10,462 bases of DNA, from NCBI GenBank assembly GCA_964570205.1, contig CAZMXI010000171.1, positions 1 through 10,462 on the forward strand, written 5' to 3'. The DNA is from CAZMXI01 sp964570205. GTDB taxonomy: Bacteria; Planctomycetota; Phycisphaerae; Tepidisphaerales; Tepidisphaeraceae. A program made the translations under genes and the position numbers. A model generated the notes under the pieces. That model saw only the letters and a program-made list of their open reading frames with translations. It was not told the origin of the DNA and ran no database searches. Below, in pieces: positions 7,848 through 10,462 of the stretch (position 1 is its first letter; every line of letters begins with the position of its first letter).

Positions 7848-8333
7848 CTAGCCGGTCCGGATGATCTGCATCACGATCGCCGAGCCCTCGGCGATAAGAA
7901 CGGCGTAACCGAGCTTCTCGGCCTCGTTCTGCAAATCCTGGATCGCGCACAATCCGCACTGTTTACACAGCAGCCCATACTCGTCAAACGTGGCCGGGCA
8001 CTTGTCCTCCCACCGCAGGCATTTGGGCAGCAGCAGCAACCGCCGCTCAAACGGAACTGACGCCAGCGATTCCCGCCACAACTCGCCGTTGAGCAGAACC
8101 GCGACATAATCCCGATGGATCGCGTCGATTCCGTGCATCTCAAGGATGCGGTCGCAATGGCCCCGCAACTCGTCAATGGGCAGCGGCGGCACCGGCTTGA
8201 CATGCAGGGCGTAAGCCTGCACCCAGGCGCGAATCTGCTCACGCTGAATCCGCGTTTGCGGGATCCGCTTGCTCGGCTCGCGGGCCGCACGCAACGGCAC
8301 CACGCGCGGTATCTTCAGGACGGGCATCTCCAT
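7848..8333 (-). CDS. DUF116 N-terminal half (likely 5' part of the DUF116-polyprenyl synthase gene)
   Basis: About 161 residues, then TAG at 7848-7850 just before the assembly gap. Residues 1-95 are a variable helical region. From about 98 the DUF116 signature begins: LLLLPKCLR (99-106), a further Cys at 112, then LCKQCGLC (122-129), then LGYAVLIAEGSAIVMQII (141-158). Cys105, 112, 123, 126 and 129 resemble a metal- or Fe-S-binding set; the domain's biochemical function is unknown to me. In DUF116 proteins this is directly followed by an IGVAC-type strand, which is exactly what appears just beyond the gap, so the TAG is suspect and probably belongs to a wrong contig end. ATG at 8333 is chosen because GAGG lies six bases upstream; GTG at 8339 is the alternative. 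It starts 18 bp after the radical SAM stop codon. Confidence 0.82.
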   Translation of the reverse strand: MEMPVLKIPRVVPLRAAREPSKRIPQTRIQREQIRAWVQAYALHVKPVPPLPIDELRGHCDRILEMHGIDAIHRDYVAVLLNGELWRESLASVPFERRLLLLPKCLRWEDKCPATFDEYGLLCKQCGLCAIQDLQNEAEKLGYAVLIAEGSAIVMQIIRTG

Positions 8334-8339
8334 GCTCAC

Positions 8340-8343
8340 CCTC
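8340..8343 (-). promoter_or_regulatory. Ribosome binding site of the DUF116 gene
   Basis: GAGG on the minus strand, six bases before the ATG at 8333. It supports ATG 8333 rather than GTG 8339, which directly abuts this site. Confidence 0.5.
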
Positions 8344-8351
8344 GCTTGCGC

Positions 8352-9114
8352 CTAAGTGTACGCCCCAAAGCCGAAGAACCAGTGTTTCTTCGCAAAGCGG
8401 TAAATCCACTGCTCCTCCGGGACCTCATTGCCCGGATTATGCTGACTGTTCATCGGCCGCATCGCCTCCAGTTCGGCAATTGCCGTCCCTCGTTGCGTCG
8501 TGTCCCTTGCTCCGTGCCGAAGGACAATCTCCCTGACCAGGTCTGGCCGCTCCAGCACGACGCATCCGCGCGTTGCTTTCGCCGCTGTTGCCCGGAAATC
8601 AGATAGAAACGCCGACCGGGTCACGATATCGTAAATACTGCCGCCATCGCGGATTGTTTCGCACGCGAACTGGATGATCGGGCATGGCTCGATGTCGCCG
8701 CCCGGGCCGATGTGGTGGCTCACGCCCGTGGTCATCGGGCAGATGGCCTGACCCCGGTCATCCCAGTAAGCATCCACGATCGCAATCGGCAGTTTTCGCC
8801 GCATCTGCACGATAAAACGCCTGACTTGCAACAGTTGTTCCGGCCCGAGCGCCAGTTCCGGACAGGGCCTCGGCCCGACCGGGCGATACGTGTAGAACCA
8901 TGCGTAGAGCACGCCCATGTCGATCAGACGCCTCAGCCACTGTTCGTTCACCAGGTCCAGGTTCGTCTGGCAGACGCTCGTGGCGACGCCCGTGACCAGC
9001 TTGTGTCGCCGGCAGTTCTCTATACCCTCCAAGCTCTTGGCAAACACCTGAGCCCGGCCTCGCCGCTGATCGCTGACGATCTCGCTGCCCTCAACGCTGA
9101 TCAGGGGGGTAGTA
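8352..9114 (-). CDS. Radical SAM protein, C-terminal part (after assembly gap)
   Basis: Continuation of the radical SAM enzyme that begins at 9523. The frame is open from the gap edge at TTPLISVEG (a SAM-barrel strand) for about 253 residues. Notable segments are SEIVSDQRRG, TGVATSVCQTNLD, WFYTYRPVGPRP, IVDAYWDDRGQAICP, TGVSHHIGPGGDIEPCP and RGCVVLERPD. The Cys in QAICP, EPCP, QFAC and RGC resemble the SPASM/twitch-like region of radical SAM enzymes that hold an auxiliary Fe-S cluster, though the classical spacing is not met. The C-terminus (AELEAMRPMNSQHNPGNEV, then FAKKHWFFGFGAYT) matches a radical SAM family I recall from Planctomycetes and Bacteroidetes that has no assigned reaction. GTG at 9047 is the first start-like codon in the fragment but is not the true gene start. 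Confidence 0.88.
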
Positions 9115-9124
9115 NNNNNNNNNN
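9115..9124. other. Assembly gap (10 N) inside the radical SAM gene
   Basis: Ten undetermined bases between the radical SAM core's first and second halves. The flanking frames do not agree with a true length of ten, so the real missing length differs. Confidence 0.95.
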
Positions 9125-9523
9125 CTCGTCGCTCAGCAGGTGCCCGTTGGTGAAAAGCTGGAAATAGCAGTCCGGATGTGCCGCCAGGATGTCCAGGATC
9201 TGCGGGTGCAGCAACGGCTCACCCCCCAGGATGCCAAAGAAGCTGCATCCATGCCTCTTTGCATCAATAATCAGATTATTCATCTCCCCCAGACTGATCA
9301 TCTTGCGCGGTTTATCCACATCCACCCAGCAGCCCTGACAGCGAAGCTGGCAACTGTTGATCACCGAGATGAAGATGAACGGCGGAAAATAGATCCCATC
9401 CTTCAGTCGCCGCTTAAAACGCTGCACCGAGCGCATGCCTTGATAGCCGAAGTTCCAAATGAACTTCCAAAGAAGGCGATGGTCGACCTCCGATATCCCT
9501 CGTTTGGCTAACTGAAGCAGCAC
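9125..9523 (-). CDS. Radical SAM protein, N-terminal part (before assembly gap)
   Basis: First 133 residues of a radical SAM enzyme that continues beyond the gap, for a total near 400. The [4Fe-4S]-SAM motif CxxxCxxC is CQLRCQGC (Cys58, 62, 65), preceded by PPFIFISVINS. The SAM-binding GGEP is at 100-103 (GILGGEPLLHP), and LFTNGHLLSDE (123-133) closes the fragment. Such enzymes reductively cleave SAM to a 5'-deoxyadenosyl radical; the substrate is unknown. The adjacent ferredoxin-like protein upstream is a natural electron donor, and the isoprenoid genes downstream suggest a lipid substrate by context only. The start is GTG at 9523, only three bases after the upstream TGA and in the same frame as it, with GAAGGG seven bases upstream. 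HpnH-type hopanoid enzymes are a remote comparison; the sequence does not look like HpnH. Confidence 0.9.
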
Positions 9524-9526
9524 AGA

Positions 9527-10441
9527 TCATCCCTTCGTCGGTTCGCCGGCTTGCAGCCTGAGGGCCTCTTCAGCCTTGGCTTTCGCCTGCTCCGCCTTGA
9601 CGCGGATTTCCTCCGGCGATGGCAGCCCCGCCAATGCAGAGGCTGGTATGTCCATTTCACTCATCAACTTAGCCAGACACGCCTGGCGCTCGGCGAGCGC
9701 TTTGCCCTCATCGCGTTCCTGGCTGAACCGGCTCCGGGATCGCTCGCTGCGAGTCCGCAAGGCAGCGTAGACATCGCCCCCGAGCAACCCCGAAATATCC
9801 ACCTTGATCGCCTCGCGGCGCACCTCCGCAGGGTCGATCTCCGCACCGTTGATCGGTCCCGCCTTGTACTTCGGAAACATGATCGCCACTTCCGGGCAGA
9901 CTCGCGAACAGGCCGGGCAGTCGGTCTTGCAGTTGGCTGGTTTGGCGACCTGGAGCTTGCCTCCGGCCGACACACCATAGACGTCAAAGAGACAGAAACT
10001 CAGGCACTGCATGCAGTTGGTGCACCGGCCGTAGTCAATCACGGGAAACCAAGGTTTCCACTGCCCCAACACCGGCGCAACGGCGCCATCGCCGGCCGGA
10101 GTGAAAGGCTCAACGCCTTCGACCATGCTCCGGACGACGGCATCCGCCGATTCGGTCCGCATGTTGCCGACCCTGCCAGCCTCGATCGCCAGTTCAACCC
10201 CGGCCGCCGCAAACAGCCCACGGACAGCGCGGGGAAAGCACGCGGCCACCCGGATCTCGTCTCCTTGGGCAAGCTCGCCAAGCTTAGGGTCTCGCCTTGC
10301 GACAAGCTCGCACAGGTCGGCAACCTGTTCGAATGCGACGCCAGATGCCTTCAGACCGCTAAGTACGCGCTCCTTCACATCCTGCGGCAGGATGCCGCCA
10401 TAGGCACAGCGGCAGAAAATAATTCGTACCTTTTTGGTCAT
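9527..10441 (-). CDS. HdrA-N-like and 2[4Fe-4S] ferredoxin-domain protein
   Basis: A 304-residue iron-sulfur protein in three parts. Residues 1-85 carry FCRCAYGG (Cys10, 12), ADLC (Cys44) and IRVAACFPRAVRGLF (Cys68), which resemble the N-terminal region of heterodisulfide reductase subunit A, where a CxCG and an AACSP-type motif occur; an additional cluster there is possible. Residues 140-182 form a bacterial-type ferredoxin domain: CTNCMQCLSFC (Cys140, 143, 146, 150) and CKTDCPACSRVCP (Cys171, 175, 178, 182), enough for two [4Fe-4S] clusters. The C-terminal ~100 residues are charged and helical with Ala/Glu/Lys-rich coiled-coil character (279-295). No flavin-binding domain of full HdrA is present. 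It is probably a cytoplasmic electron carrier, and the radical SAM gene three bases downstream is the obvious client. The ATG at 10441 gives MTKKVRIIFC; no clear ribosome binding site precedes it. Whether it is first in the operon cannot be told. Confidence 0.9.
   Translation of the reverse strand: MTKKVRIIFCRCAYGGILPQDVKERVLSGLKASGVAFEQVADLCELVARRDPKLGELAQGDEIRVAACFPRAVRGLFAAAGVELAIEAGRVGNMRTESADAVVRSMVEGVEPFTPAGDGAVAPVLGQWKPWFPVIDYGRCTNCMQCLSFCLFDVYGVSAGGKLQVAKPANCKTDCPACSRVCPEVAIMFPKYKAGPINGAEIDPAEVRREAIKVDISGLLGGDVYAALRTRSERSRSRFSQERDEGKALAERQACLAKLMSEMDIPASALAGLPSPEEIRVKAEQAKAKAEEALRLQAGEPTKG
9531..9536 (-). promoter_or_regulatory. Ribosome binding site of the radical SAM gene
   Basis: GAAGGG on the minus strand, seven bases before the GTG at 9523, lying within the last codons of the ferredoxin-like gene. 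This suggests translational coupling between the two. Confidence 0.5.
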
Positions 10442-10462
10442 GTATTTTATGTACCCATCTCA

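Noticed and set aside
10444..10449. TAAAAT on the minus strand as a -10 box for the ferredoxin-like gene
   Set aside because: It ends two bases before the ATG, which would place the transcript start inside the gene, and the upstream region is outside the window.

Overview
The window reads as GC-rich bacterial chromosome (about 60% GC by eye), probably from a metagenome assembly: two runs of exactly ten N (7814-7823 and 9115-9124) look like fixed-length scaffold gaps between contigs. The gene set suggests a planctomycete, perhaps Phycisphaerae-like: a large secreted HEAT-repeat protein with a W..WW segment, a TPR protein opening with an NWYDAEQ-type N-terminus, a lone MCE protein, and a radical SAM/DUF116/polyprenyl synthase cluster. 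This placement is inference from protein style, not from a marker gene.

Left block (1-4136, all minus strand), in order of transcription: a secreted HEAT/TPR-like repeat protein, a membrane-anchored MlaD/MCE protein 22 bp downstream, then hemL (glutamate-1-semialdehyde aminomutase) 51 bp further on, which runs off the left edge before its catalytic lysine. The spacing fits one transcript. The first two are envelope proteins; hemL is tetrapyrrole housekeeping and may simply share the transcript.

Middle (4137-5745): a divergent intergenic region of about 260 bp, then the only plus-strand gene, a TPR protein built almost entirely of about 12 repeats. It ends 7 bp from the end of the next, convergent gene.

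Right block (5753-10441, all minus strand) is the most interesting part. In order of transcription: an HdrA-N-like plus 2[4Fe-4S] ferredoxin protein; a radical SAM enzyme (split by an N gap); a protein whose DUF116 domain begins before the other N gap and finishes after it, continuing into a complete trans-polyprenyl diphosphate synthase (best read as one DUF116-polyprenyl synthase fusion gene); and a prenyltransferase-beta/terpene-cyclase-fold protein that lacks two of the three zinc ligands of protein prenyltransferases. The genes are tightly packed or overlapping and have SD-like sites inside or at the end of the preceding gene. Together they look like an electron carrier, a radical enzyme, an isoprenoid chain builder and an isoprenoid-binding barrel: a candidate uncharacterised pathway for a modified isoprenoid. 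No substrate or product can be read from the sequence.
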